A DNA stretch of 64,000 nt from CAWBYL01 sp963793025 (GCA_963793025.1 CAWBYL010000009.1:310001-374000), one strand, 5' to 3'; positions 16,973 through 26,001 are shown, counted from the first letter of the stretch. Translations and numbers: made by a program. Notes: generated by a model from the sequence alone, not told the origin.

Positions 16973-18681
16973 GAGGGCCTCACGACCACGCCCGGAGCCG
17001 CTCCGGTCCGCTTGCCGTCCTCGACGACGATCTCGCCGTTGACGATGGTGGCGACGGCCCCCTTGGGCACGGCCCGGAACCGGGCGGCGCCGGTGAAGGG
17101 GTCGGTCTCCTCGCGGCACGTGCCGACGTCGATCGTCGCGGGATCGAACACGAAGATGTCGGCGGGGCGGCCCACCGCCAGCAGACCCCGGTCGTGGAGG
17201 CCGAGCACGGCGGCGGGGATGGCGGTGATCAGCCGCACCGCCTCCTCGAGACGCCAGATCCTCTCCGACCGCCACCAGGTGGCCAGGAAGTGGGTCGACC
17301 ACTCCTGGCCGTCGTCGCGGTCGAGGTGGGCGCCGCCGTCGGACACCCCCACGATCATCTGCGGATGGCGTTGCACGTCCTTGAGCAGCTCCCGCCACGC
17401 CGGCGTCTCGTTGGACCAGTGGAAGACCGTCCGCAGGTCGTCGGCCAGGGCGATGTCGAAGAGCACATCAGCGGGATGGCGTCCGGTCTCCTCGGCGATG
17501 GCGGCGATGCCGCGTCCGACGAACGCCTGGTTGGCGGCGGCCGCGGTGTCCGACACCCGCAAGCTCTCCCAGAACGGGGGTGGAAGCGTGGAGCCCCGCG
17601 CCGGGTCGCGGTTGGGCTCGTCGATGGCGGCCCGCAGTGCGGCCCGGTGGGCGTCGTCGGTGAGCAGCCGGCGCTTCTCGTCGGGGGTGGCGACCATGAG
17701 CTCGTTCCACAGCGGCACGCCCTCGTAGCGCGAGGTCCCGCGGAGGATGGTGAAGGGCCCGTTCAGCGGCCGGGTCATCAACAGCGAGTAGACGGGCGAC
17801 CCCGCCGCAGCTGACCGGTCGAGGAACGTCTGGGACTCGGCCCACGTCTTGGTGGGGGCATCGACCTTGGATCGACCCCCGAGGCCCTGGGTCACCAGCG
17901 GGACGCCGCCACGGCCAGCCAGCTCGATCAGGAAGTCACGGTCCTCGGCGTCGATGCCCTCCACCGCGCTCTGCGGGGCGTAGGCGATGGTCCCCCGGCC
18001 GGTCCGGCCCTGGGCGTCGGCCAGCGCCCTCATCTCGTCACGGCTGGCCAGCCGGCTCGGGACCGGCCGGTCGGCCATGTCGAGGTGGGTCGGAGCGTGC
18101 GAGGAGGAGAGCCCGAGGGCGCCGGCCTCCATGGCCGCGGCGACCATGTCGGCCATGGTCGCGACCTCCGCGGGGGTGGCCTCTCGCTGGTAGGCGGCGT
18201 CGCCCATCACCCAGCGGCGGACAGCCGAGTGGCCCACGTACATCCCGAGGTTCACGCCGAGGGTCCCGGCGCGCGAGGCCAGGAACTCGTCGAAGGTCTC
18301 GAAGGCCCAGGCCACGTGACCGAGAGCGCCGGGGTCCATGCCTTCCACACGGGAGAAGACCTGGGCGACGTAGGCGTGGTCGTCAGCCCGGCAGGGCGCC
18401 ACCGAGAAGCCGCAGTTGCCGGCGGCCACGGTGGTGACCCCGTGGAGGGCGGCGGTGTCGCACAGCGGGTCCCAGGTGATCTGCGGGTCGTAGTGCGTGT
18501 GGGCGTCGACGATGCCGGGCGCCACCACCAAGCCCTCGGCCTCGATGACCCGGGTGGCCGTGGCCTCACCCAGACGGCCGATGGCGGCGATGCGGCCGTC
18601 GGCCACGGCGACGTCGGCCAGGCGACCGGGAACCCCCGTGCCGTCCACGACCAGGCCCCCTCGAATGATCAGGTCGTACAT
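16969..18681 (-). CDS. N-acyl-D-amino-acid deacylase-like amidohydrolase
   Basis: A 570-residue D-aminoacylase-like protein starting MYDLIIRGGLVVDGTGVPG. It has GIVDAHTHYDPQITWDP (metal HxH), AAGNCGFSVAP (bridging Cys) and IVGVSDGGAHLDRDDG (catalytic Asp). It is the longest of the three paralogues; the mid-region TLPPPFWESLRVSD and ISRYEGVP segments are distinctive. As in its paralogues, the HIR motif with the second metal His of true D-aminoacylases is not evident. It lies 19 bases after the MarR gene and overlaps the next gene by ATGA. The substrate is unknown; an amide, lactam or lactone intermediate is plausible. Confidence 0.84.
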   Translation of the reverse strand: MYDLIIRGGLVVDGTGVPGRLADVAVADGRIAAIGRLGEATATRVIEAEGLVVAPGIVDAHTHYDPQITWDPLCDTAALHGVTTVAAGNCGFSVAPCRADDHAYVAQVFSRVEGMDPGALGHVAWAFETFDEFLASRAGTLGVNLGMYVGHSAVRRWVMGDAAYQREATPAEVATMADMVAAAMEAGALGLSSSHAPTHLDMADRPVPSRLASRDEMRALADAQGRTGRGTIAYAPQSAVEGIDAEDRDFLIELAGRGGVPLVTQGLGGRSKVDAPTKTWAESQTFLDRSAAAGSPVYSLLMTRPLNGPFTILRGTSRYEGVPLWNELMVATPDEKRRLLTDDAHRAALRAAIDEPNRDPARGSTLPPPFWESLRVSDTAAAANQAFVGRGIAAIAEETGRHPADVLFDIALADDLRTVFHWSNETPAWRELLKDVQRHPQMIVGVSDGGAHLDRDDGQEWSTHFLATWWRSERIWRLEEAVRLITAIPAAVLGLHDRGLLAVGRPADIFVFDPATIDVGTCREETDPFTGAARFRAVPKGAVATIVNGEIVVEDGKRTGAAPGVVVRPS

Positions 18682-18700
18682 CGATGATCTCCTACGTCGT

Positions 18701-19225
18701 TCAGGGACGGGAGGCCGGCGGCGGAGCCGACTCGAGCGGGCGGGGCGGGGAGGTCACGGCATAGCCCTCCAGGGCGTCGGCGAAGCGGGCGAAGAGCTCG
18801 GCGAACACCTCGATGCTGAACGGGTCCCACTCGGTGAGCACCTCGGCCAGCATGTCCCGCCAGCTCGACGACAGGGCTTCGAACAGCTGGCGACCCTCCG
18901 GAGTCAGCCGCAGGAGCGAGGTCCGGCGATCGGTCAGGCTCGTCTCGCGCCCGACCAGGCCGCGATCCTCCAGGGCCTTCACCCGCCGGGACACGGTGGA
19001 GAGCTCGAGCCCGAGCATCACCGCCAGTTCGGTGACCGTGCACTGCTCGACCAGGCCGAGCCGTGACAGCGTCCCGTAGTACGGGCCTTCGAGGCGGTAG
19101 CCGACACGGGCGCCGAGCTGCTCGTGCAGCTCGATGTCCTTGGCCCGGCGGGCCACGATCCCGAGCGCGGTCTGGATCATGGCGAAGCGCTCGGCGTCGG
19201 CCGGTATCGGGGTGATGCCGCTCAT
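18701..19225 (-). CDS. MarR family transcriptional regulator
   Basis: A 174-residue winged-helix regulator. The DNA-binding part is about residues 60-115: VEQCTVTELAVMLGLELSTVSRRVKALEDRGLVGRETSLTDRRTSLLRLTPEGRQ, with the DRR wing typical of MarR. Long helices on both sides form the dimer interface. It is embedded in the eight-gene operon, 12 bases after the SDR at 19238, so it is probably an autoregulator that senses a pathway intermediate. A candidate target is the operon promoter at 24182-24210. Confidence 0.9.
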   Translation of the reverse strand: MSGITPIPADAERFAMIQTALGIVARRAKDIELHEQLGARVGYRLEGPYYGTLSRLGLVEQCTVTELAVMLGLELSTVSRRVKALEDRGLVGRETSLTDRRTSLLRLTPEGRQLFEALSSSWRDMLAEVLTEWDPFSIEVFAELFARFADALEGYAVTSPPRPLESAPPPASRP

Positions 19226-19237
19226 GGTCGGTCCTTC

Positions 19238-20026
19238 TCAGCGGATGGCGGGCGGACGGCCGGCGACGGCGCCGCCGTCGACGATGAACTCGGCGCCGGT
19301 GCAGTAGCTGCTGGCGTCGGAGGCGAGGAAGGCGACGAGCTCCGCGACCTCCTCCGGGGCTCCGATCCGGGGGATCGGGAAGCCGTCGAACACCGCTTGG
19401 CGGTCGACCGCAGCGAACTGCGGATCGTTGGTCATCGCCGTGTCGATCACGCCGGGGTGCACGGAGTTGACCCGGATGCCGTCGTGGCCGAGCTCGATGG
19501 CCGCCGTCTTGGTCATGCCCCTGATGGCCCACTTGGTGGCGACGTAGGGAACGGCCCCGGCCACGCCCTGCAGCCCGGCGATGGAGGACACGTTGACGAT
19601 CGAACCGCCCCCGGCCGCCTTCAGGGCCGGGATGGCGGACTGCATGCCGAGGAAGCATCCGACCTGGTTCACGTGCACGGCGGCCATGTAGTCGTCGAGG
19701 GCGACCGTCTCGATGGTGCCGGCCCGGACGATCCCGGCGTTGTTCACCAACACGTCGAGGCGGCCGAACACCGCCACCGTCTCGGCCACCGCGGCGGCCC
19801 AGGAGGCGGCGTCGGTGACGTCGAGCTCGACGAAGTGACCGTCGGGGCCGAGCGACTCGGCCACCGCCCGGCCTTCGTCGGCCAGCACGTCACCGACCAC
19901 GACCCGAGCACCGCGAGCCACGAGCAGGCGGGCCTCGCTCTCTCCCTGACCGCGGGCCCCACCGCTGATGAGCGCGACCTTGCCGTCGAGACGGGTGCGG
20001 TCGGCGCCCGGTCCGGGCTCGGTCAC
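19238..20026 (-). CDS. SDR family oxidoreductase
   Basis: A 262-residue classical SDR. GTG at 20026 (VTEPGPGADRTRLDGKVALISGG) overlaps the TGA of the cyclase gene (GTGA). It has SGGARGQGESEA, NNAGI, Ser in VNVSSIAG and YVATK, and ends YCTGAEFIVDGGAVAG. It is a close paralogue of the SDR at 36332 (shared GRGQGE-type turn and KWAxRGxTxTAA helix). It probably oxidises a secondary alcohol of the operon's substrate with NAD(P). Confidence 0.9.
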   Translation of the reverse strand: MTEPGPGADRTRLDGKVALISGGARGQGESEARLLVARGARVVVGDVLADEGRAVAESLGPDGHFVELDVTDAASWAAAVAETVAVFGRLDVLVNNAGIVRAGTIETVALDDYMAAVHVNQVGCFLGMQSAIPALKAAGGGSIVNVSSIAGLQGVAGAVPYVATKWAIRGMTKTAAIELGHDGIRVNSVHPGVIDTAMTNDPQFAAVDRQAVFDGFPIPRIGAPEEVAELVAFLASDASSYCTGAEFIVDGGAVAGRPPAIR

Positions 20027-20976
20027 AGGATCGCGATCGGGTTCACCGGGCACCCCGTGCCGCCGGGGACCCGCAGCGGCCCGACGGTGAGCAGGAACTC
20101 CCAGCGACCGGCGTCGGCACAGGCCGCAGCCAGGTCGTCGAGCCGGAGGTTGTCGATGAGCATGATCCCGAGGCGGGTGATGCCGATCTGGTGGATCGGG
20201 AAGGGCCATTCGTGGATCCCCAACCCGGGCATGGGGTCGGAGATGCCGTCGCTGCCGAGGAGGGCGATGCCTCGCTCGTGCAGCCACGGAAGGCATTCGG
20301 CACCGAGTCCGGCCATGCCGTCCCCGATGGGGTCGAAGCGGCCCCGCTGAGCGGTGCGGCGGGCATCACGTCCGGCCGAGACGACGAGGAGGTCGCCCTC
20401 CCCCACGTGCACCCCCTGGGCCGCGCAGGCGGCGTCGAGGTCGTCGGGGGACATCGACGTGTTCCCGGGGATGTGGTCGACGCCGAGGGCCCGGGGCACG
20501 TCGAGCAGCACGCCGCGCCCGACGATGCCGTCGGCGACCTCCATGATGGTGTTGGCGGTGGCGCCGGTGCTGGGCACGGTCTCGGCGGTGCGCCCGTTGT
20601 ACGTCTGGCCCCGCACGAACATGTGGCAGAGGGCGTCGATGTGGGTGATCCCGAGACCGTGCACGTCGGTGCCCACGTAGTCACGGGTGGCCTCATAGCC
20701 CGGGATGCCGTTGGAGTCGAGGGCGTCGCCGCTGGCCAGCATGTGGTGGTGAGCCGGGAAAGGGTTCTCGGCAGAGGGGACGGTCGGGACGTCGTGGGCC
20801 AGGCTCACGGTGCGCCCGGAGCGCACCAGGCTCGCCGCCCCGACCCGCCGCTCGGGTGTGAGCAGGTTCAGGGCGCCCAGCTGGTCGTCCATGCCCCATC
20901 GGCCCCAGTTCGAGCACTGCTCGTAGAGCTGCGCGACCCGGGCCGGCGTCGGTGTGGTGGCAGGCTCGAAGCTCAT
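20023..20976 (-). CDS. Cyclase family protein (kynurenine formamidase-like metal hydrolase)
   Basis: A 317-residue cyclase-family protein from ATG 20976 with GAAGGGTGC upstream. The family metal site HGLGITHIDALCHMF (about residues 104-118) supplies three histidines and an aspartate, and a later GSDGISDPMPG plus HEWPFPIHQIGI complete the fold. Relatives hydrolyse N-formylkynurenine or cyclic amides and lactones. It overlaps the D-aminoacylase-like gene before it (ATGA) and the SDR after it (GTGA), so it acts in the same pathway, probably opening or closing a ring. Confidence 0.87.
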   Translation of the reverse strand: MSFEPATTPTPARVAQLYEQCSNWGRWGMDDQLGALNLLTPERRVGAASLVRSGRTVSLAHDVPTVPSAENPFPAHHHMLASGDALDSNGIPGYEATRDYVGTDVHGLGITHIDALCHMFVRGQTYNGRTAETVPSTGATANTIMEVADGIVGRGVLLDVPRALGVDHIPGNTSMSPDDLDAACAAQGVHVGEGDLLVVSAGRDARRTAQRGRFDPIGDGMAGLGAECLPWLHERGIALLGSDGISDPMPGLGIHEWPFPIHQIGITRLGIMLIDNLRLDDLAAACADAGRWEFLLTVGPLRVPGGTGCPVNPIAIL

Positions 20977-22637
20977 GGTGCACCCTTCCTGATCAGTCGG
21001 CCGGCGGCTGTGCCCGACAGCTGCTCGCCGTCGCGCCGGGTGGCCACTCCGCCCACGAAGATGTGGTCGATTCCCGTACTGTCGGCCACCAGGCGGTCGG
21101 CACCACCGGGGAAGTCGTGGACCCGTCGGGCCCGGGTGGTCCCGACCGTGTCGGGATCGAACACGACGACGTCGGCCACGAGGCCGGGGGCGATGCGGCC
21201 CCGTTCGGGGATGCCGTAGAGGTCGGCCGGCTGCCCGGTGAGGCGCCACACCGCCTTCTCGAGGGAGATGTCCCCCCGCTCCCGCCACCAGTGCTGCAAC
21301 AGGTAGGTGGCGTAGTTGGCGTCGCACAGCTGGCTGGTGTGGGCACCGGCGTCGGAGAGGCCGAGCAGGAAGCGATCGTTGCGCAGCAGCTCTCCGATCT
21401 CGTCCTCGTTGTCGTTGATCATGGCGATGGTGAAGCGGGTCTGGAGACCCTCGGCCACCGACAGCTCGACCATGACGTCGATGGCGTGGGTGCCCGCTCG
21501 CGCTGCCATCTCGCCCAGGGTCGCCCCGTCGATCAGATCGGCGTGGGCGCCGGACTCCGAGACGTAGGCGGTGTCGAGGATGTCGCCCCACGCCGCCTCC
21601 ATGTCGGTGTGGGCCCGGGCCCGCCACTCCGGGTCGGCGTAGCGCTCGCCGCGCTGGTCGTGCTCGAGGGTGAGGATCTCGCCGAAGGCGGGCACGTTGG
21701 CGAAGGGGAAGGGGTCGGCGAGGGCCAGCTGCACGACGATGGGACGACACGACACCTGGGGGTGCACCGACCCGCCGGCCACCTCGACGTCGCCGGCCAC
21801 CCGGGGCGCATGGCCCGGCTGGCGACGGCTGGTCATGAGGGCGGCCCACGACACGGTGCGACCGATGCGCTTGGCGATGGCGGCGAACTCGTCGACGAAC
21901 AGGTCGGGGCCCCACGTCGATTCGAGGACACCGTGGTCGGCCGCGCCGAGCACGTCGGCCAGGGCGCGGATCTCGTCGAGGTCGCACACGCGGCTGGGGA
22001 CGGGCTTGCCGTAGGCGCCGAGGTGGGACTCGGTGCGCGAGGTGGAGAACCCGACCGCGCCGGCGGCCAGCGCTTCGGCCACCAGCACCTCCATCCGGGC
22101 CACCTCGTCGCCGGTGGCCACCCGTTCGGTGGCGTCGTCGCCCATGACGAAGAAGCGCACCGGCGTGTGGCCCACGAGAGCGGCGACGTTGATGCCGAGG
22201 GGCTGGCGCTCGACCGCGTCGAGGTACTCCGGGAAGGTCTCGAAGGTCCACGGGATCCCCGCTTCGAGGGCCTCGAGGGGCATGCCTTCCACGTTCTCGA
22301 GCACCCGCAGGATGGTCGGTCGGTCCTCCGGTCGGGTCGGGGCGATGCCGAACCCGCAGTTGCCGACGACCACCGTCGTCACCCCGTGCCACGACGACGG
22401 GCTGACCTCGGGATCCCAGAGGACCTGGGCGTCGTAGTGGGTGTGGGGGTCGATGAAGCCGGGGGTGACCATCCGCCCGAGGCAGTCGACGACCTCGGCA
22501 CCGTCGGGGGCGACCAGATCGGGACCGACGGCGGCGATGCGGCCCTCATCGAGCAGCACGTCGGCGATCACACCCTGGGCACCGGTGCCGTCGAGCACCG
22601 TGCCGCCGCGGAGCAGGACTGGCGCGACCGGGCTCAT
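20973..22637 (-). CDS. N-acyl-D-amino-acid deacylase-like amidohydrolase
   Basis: A 554-residue D-aminoacylase-like protein. ATG at 22637 shares one base with the stop of the upstream amidohydrolase (TGATG). Motifs are GFIDPHTHYDAQVLWDP, VVGNCGFGIAP and LGLSDAGAHTSQL. It is closer to the paralogue at 2936 than to 16969 (shared NVEGM/NVEDM, FPEYL, MGDDA and KPVPSR blocks). The metal-ligand region of true D-aminoacylases reads HGVLESTWGPD, without HIR. Having two such enzymes in one operon suggests they act on successive or stereoisomeric intermediates. Confidence 0.85.
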   Translation of the reverse strand: MSPVAPVLLRGGTVLDGTGAQGVIADVLLDEGRIAAVGPDLVAPDGAEVVDCLGRMVTPGFIDPHTHYDAQVLWDPEVSPSSWHGVTTVVVGNCGFGIAPTRPEDRPTILRVLENVEGMPLEALEAGIPWTFETFPEYLDAVERQPLGINVAALVGHTPVRFFVMGDDATERVATGDEVARMEVLVAEALAAGAVGFSTSRTESHLGAYGKPVPSRVCDLDEIRALADVLGAADHGVLESTWGPDLFVDEFAAIAKRIGRTVSWAALMTSRRQPGHAPRVAGDVEVAGGSVHPQVSCRPIVVQLALADPFPFANVPAFGEILTLEHDQRGERYADPEWRARAHTDMEAAWGDILDTAYVSESGAHADLIDGATLGEMAARAGTHAIDVMVELSVAEGLQTRFTIAMINDNEDEIGELLRNDRFLLGLSDAGAHTSQLCDANYATYLLQHWWRERGDISLEKAVWRLTGQPADLYGIPERGRIAPGLVADVVVFDPDTVGTTRARRVHDFPGGADRLVADSTGIDHIFVGGVATRRDGEQLSGTAAGRLIRKGAP

Positions 22638-24115
22638 CAGCCGGCCACCGATGCGGTGTCGGCGCGAACGGCGTCGGCGAAGGGGGCCACGGCCGACGCT
22701 ACGGCGGTGCCCACGAAGATGTCGGGGTTCTGACCGAGGAGCATCCGCGCCGGGTTCTCGAAGACGAACTCGCGGAAGTCCTGTTCGGCCAGCACGCCCT
22801 TGCCGACCAGGCCGTGGGCCTCGGCCACCACCTCGGACATGTCCTCGACGTCCCAGTGGCTCATGTCGGAGCTGAACACCGGCTGGAGCCGGGCCCCGAA
22901 CGGGTTGGCCGGACTGAAGGCGTAGGCGATGCTGCGGTCGTCGGCCTCGCACCCGAAGTAGAAGCGGGGCACGAAGGCGTCGACCAGCTCCCGCTCGGAG
23001 GCCACGTCGAGGAAGCGCCAGTCGTCGCGCTGGTCGGGTGGCGTACCGGTGCCGGGCAGGGCGGCCATGGCCGCGGCCAGGTCGATGTCGCCGGCCTTGG
23101 CCAGCAGGTCGTCACTGCCGTGGCTGCGGATCACCGACTCCAGCAGGGCCCAGTCGATGCCCGCCGGGTCGAGCGAGCCGATGGCCTCGGGGTTGCGCTT
23201 CTCCCAGTGCTCGAGGATGTCGGCCAGCAGGATGCCGGCCCACCCGACGCCGCACTCGAGGAAGGCGAAGTTGAGGCGCGGGAACCGCGTGGTGACACCG
23301 CCCATGAACAGCGACTTGCACAGGTGGTGCATGCGCTGGGCGAACGAACCGATGTGGTTGTAGCTGTAGTTGGTGCGGGACGTGAACGACCCGGTCGGCA
23401 TGTTGCCGAGACCCCCGTGGCAGGTGGCGGCGAAGCCGAGCTCCTCGGCCCTGGCCCAGACCGGGTCGTAGTCGTAGGCGCTGTCGATGCCGTAGTGGTC
23501 GAACCACCAGGCCTGGCCGGGGTACATGAACGGCGTGATGTTGCCGGGGTCGGGCTCCGGGATGGGACGGCTCACCCCTTCGGGGAAGCCCACGACCTTC
23601 AGCCCGAGGGCGTGGCAGTGCTCGAGCTCGGCCAGCGCCTCCTCGGGCGTGTGCATGGGGATGACCCCGGCCGCGGTCATGCGGTCGCCGTACTGGGCGT
23701 AGGTGTCGGCGTAGTAGCTGTTGAACCCGGCACAGACGCCGCGGCGGAGGTCGGGGTCGTCGATGCCGGCGATGCCGAAGCCCTTGGTCGGGTACAGCAC
23801 GGAGAAGTCGATGCCGAGCTCGTCGAGGCGTTCGTACATGTAGCGGGGGACGACGGCGGTGGCCAGGTCGACGGTGTTGGCCGCCGGCGTGCCCCACCAC
23901 GCCGACTGCGGGGTGCCGGTGGCCAGGCGGGTCTCGGAGTCGGCCGACAGGATGCGGGCGATGGGCGAGGGCGCGGTCAGGTAGCGGTCGAACTCCTGAG
24001 GGCCGAGCTCCTCGCGGATGTAGGGCAGGATCGCCGGCATGAACTCGATGACGTGGCCGTCGACATCGATGACCGGGTGCTCCAGGCCGGCGCGGACCTG
24101 CTGCGACTCCCCCAT
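22637..24115 (-). CDS. TIM-barrel amidohydrolase, first gene of the eight-gene operon
   Basis: A 492-residue amidohydrolase-2 protein. ATG at 24115 (MGESQQVRAGLEHPVIDVDGHVIE) follows GGGGAGGTCAC; an ATG 33 bases upstream lacks this. VIDVDGHVIEF holds a DxH-type motif, FAATCHGG a metal His, and VFSSDMSHWDVEDM the late Asp. It is longer than its paralogues because of an insertion around FDHYGIDSAYDYDPVW. It is the first gene after the promoter at 24182-24210 and is joined to the next gene by TGATG. Confidence 0.85.
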   Translation of the reverse strand: MGESQQVRAGLEHPVIDVDGHVIEFMPAILPYIREELGPQEFDRYLTAPSPIARILSADSETRLATGTPQSAWWGTPAANTVDLATAVVPRYMYERLDELGIDFSVLYPTKGFGIAGIDDPDLRRGVCAGFNSYYADTYAQYGDRMTAAGVIPMHTPEEALAELEHCHALGLKVVGFPEGVSRPIPEPDPGNITPFMYPGQAWWFDHYGIDSAYDYDPVWARAEELGFAATCHGGLGNMPTGSFTSRTNYSYNHIGSFAQRMHHLCKSLFMGGVTTRFPRLNFAFLECGVGWAGILLADILEHWEKRNPEAIGSLDPAGIDWALLESVIRSHGSDDLLAKAGDIDLAAAMAALPGTGTPPDQRDDWRFLDVASERELVDAFVPRFYFGCEADDRSIAYAFSPANPFGARLQPVFSSDMSHWDVEDMSEVVAEAHGLVGKGVLAEQDFREFVFENPARMLLGQNPDIFVGTAVASAVAPFADAVRADTASVAG

Positions 24116-24181
24116 GTGACCTCCCCTGACGGCGCCGGTCGGGCGCACGGACGACCCGGAACCCGGGAGCCCCGAGTCCGG

Positions 24182-24210
24182 AGCCTAGAAAGCTTGCTTG
24201 CTGCAGTCAA
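24182..24210 (-). promoter_or_regulatory. Sigma-70-type promoter of the eight-gene operon
   Basis: On the minus strand TTGACT (24205-24210) and TAGGCT (24182-24187) are separated by exactly 17 bases, a near-ideal vegetative promoter. The -10 lies 66 bases before the ATG at 24115. The spacer contains AAGCAAGCTT, a short palindrome that overlaps the promoter and could be an operator for the MarR protein encoded in the operon; this last point is inference. Confidence 0.75.
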
Positions 24211-24231
24211 CCTTTTCGCCGACGGCGGGAC

Positions 24232-24633
24232 TCACCCGAGCGGACCCACGTCGGTGAGCTCCACCACGTTGCCGGCCGGGTCGCTCACGAAGGCGGCCCG
24301 CACGGTGGTGCCGAAGTCGACCCGCTCACTCGGCTCCGACACGAAGGGCACGCCCCCGGTGTGCAGCGCGTCCATGGTGGCGGCCCACCTGTCGGAGGGG
24401 ACGTGGAGGGCGAAGTGGGGAAAGCCCGGACCCGGCACCGGCATGGTGTCGGTCTCGATGAAGTGCAGCTGGAGATCGCCGACCCGCAGCCACATGCCCG
24501 GCACCCCGAAGTCGGGGCGGGGGAGGTCCTCGAAGCCGAGGAGGTCGATGTAGAACCGACGGGCGGCGTCGAGATCGGTGACGGCGATGGCCAGGTGCGA
24601 GTAGCCCGCCACGGTGACGTCGGCCGCGCTCAC
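24232..24633 (-). CDS. VOC (glyoxalase-fold) family protein
   Basis: A 133-residue single VOC-domain protein from GTG at 24633, overlapping the CoA-transferase stop (GTGA). It has GYSHLAIAVTDLDAARRFYIDLLGFE, with the first metal His in SHLAIAV, then LQLHFIET, HFALHV and a late Glu in GNVVELTD. The layout His/His/Glu fits a metal-dependent VOC enzyme such as a small dioxygenase or epimerase. It is coupled to a CaiB/BaiF transferase, so it may act on the CoA ester or its precursor. Confidence 0.85.
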   Translation of the reverse strand: MSAADVTVAGYSHLAIAVTDLDAARRFYIDLLGFEDLPRPDFGVPGMWLRVGDLQLHFIETDTMPVPGPGFPHFALHVPSDRWAATMDALHTGGVPFVSEPSERVDFGTTVRAAFVSDPAGNVVELTDVGPLG

Positions 24634-25817
24634 GCGACCACCCCGGCGGCCCGCAGGTCGGCGATCCGGTCGGCCAGGCCGACCTCGGTCAGGATCTCGT
24701 CGGTGTGCTCGCCCAGCAGGGGCGACGGTCCTCCGAGGGCGGCGGGGGTGCCCTCGAAGCGGGCAGGGTGACGGGGTTGGCGCATACGTCCTCCGATGGG
24801 GTGGGTGGATTCCTCGAACAGGCCGATGGCCTCGGCGTGGGGGTCGTCGGGCAGCTCGGCCGGGCGCACGACCAACCCGAACGGCACCCGCAGATCGTCC
24901 ATGCGCTTCAGCGCCTCGGCCGTCGTCATGGTGGCCGCCGCGGCGTGGCACGCCTTCATGAACGTGGCCGTGACCTCGGGGTGCTGACGCCGCTCCCCGA
25001 TGGTGTCGACCCGGGGATCGTGGTGGCCCTCGACCCCGAGGGCGTCGCACATGCCGTGGAAGTCGGCGTCCGACGTCGGGGTGGCGATGCCCCATCCGTC
25101 GAGGAAGCGGAACGGCCGAGAACCCTGGACGAAGCTCGAGGCCATCGACCGATCCGAGTCGAGCAGGACCTCGTTGCCGGCGGAGTCGGCCCAGAGGAAC
25201 GAGACCACGGCGTCGGTCATCGACAGCTCGACGTGCTGTCCGCCGCCACCGCGCTCCCGGGCCAGCAGGGCCGCGGTCACGGCCTGGACCGCGTACATGG
25301 CGGTGATCTTGTCGGCCGCCGTCTGGCGCAGGAACACGGGGTCCCCGACGTCGGGATCGGCCTGGTTCGTGGCCAGTCCGGCGTAGGCCTGGATCACCGT
25401 GTCGTAGGCGCCCTTGTGGGCATAGGGGCCCGTGGCCCCGAACCCCGACAGCGAGAGGTAGACGAGGTCGTCGCGGCCGGCGGAGAGGTCGGCGTAGCCC
25501 AGCCCCGCCCGATCCATCGCTCCCGGTCGGGAGTTCTGGATGAACACGTCGGCATCGGCGGCCAACCGGCGCACGACGTCTCGGCCGTCGCCGGTGGAGA
25601 TGTCGACCGCGATGCAACGCTTGCCTCGATTGCACGCCTGGTAGAGCGCCGAGACGCCATTGACGGCCACGCCCACCCAACGAGCGAGGTCGCCGATGCC
25701 CGGACGCTCGACCTTGATGACCTCGGCTCCCTGGTCACCCAGCAGCACGGCGGCGTAGGGCCCGGTGAGGGCTATGGACAGATCGAGGATGCGAATGCCG
25801 TCGAGCGGTCCCGGCAC
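24630..25817 (-). CDS. CaiB/BaiF family CoA-transferase
   Basis: A 395-residue family III CoA-transferase. GTG at 25817 follows AGGAGGGGAC. N-terminal LDGIRILDLSIALTGPYAAVLLGDQGAEVIKVERPGIGDLAR is diagnostic, and GAYDTVIQAYAGL near residue 138 carries the nucleophilic Asp that forms the glutamyl/aspartyl-CoA anhydride. It moves CoA between carboxylates without ATP, activating a substrate or product of local catabolism. It is the first gene of a two-gene unit with the VOC protein. Confidence 0.92.
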   Translation of the reverse strand: MPGPLDGIRILDLSIALTGPYAAVLLGDQGAEVIKVERPGIGDLARWVGVAVNGVSALYQACNRGKRCIAVDISTGDGRDVVRRLAADADVFIQNSRPGAMDRAGLGYADLSAGRDDLVYLSLSGFGATGPYAHKGAYDTVIQAYAGLATNQADPDVGDPVFLRQTAADKITAMYAVQAVTAALLARERGGGGQHVELSMTDAVVSFLWADSAGNEVLLDSDRSMASSFVQGSRPFRFLDGWGIATPTSDADFHGMCDALGVEGHHDPRVDTIGERRQHPEVTATFMKACHAAAATMTTAEALKRMDDLRVPFGLVVRPAELPDDPHAEAIGLFEESTHPIGGRMRQPRHPARFEGTPAALGGPSPLLGEHTDEILTEVGLADRIADLRAAGVVA

Positions 25818-25972
25818 GTCCCCTCCTGGTGTCGGCCGGAGCGCGACCGATGCGCGCCCCCTGTGCGCGACGAGCTTGCCACGCCGGCCCCCCGGCCGCC
25901 CCCGGCCGCCCCCCGGGCCCTCGCCGTCGTGGGCGGCACCGGATGACGACGCGACCGGCCGCTAGGGTCGCC

Positions 25973-25978
25973 CGGCGA
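25973..25978 (+). promoter_or_regulatory. Putative -10 hexamer TAGGGT
   Basis: TAGGGTCG ends 23 bases before the ATG at 26002. It is the third of four identical 8-mers upstream of plus-strand genes in this window and matches TANNNT. Confidence 0.45.
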
Positions 25979-26001
25979 GGCGACGCGACGATCGGGGGGT
26001 C

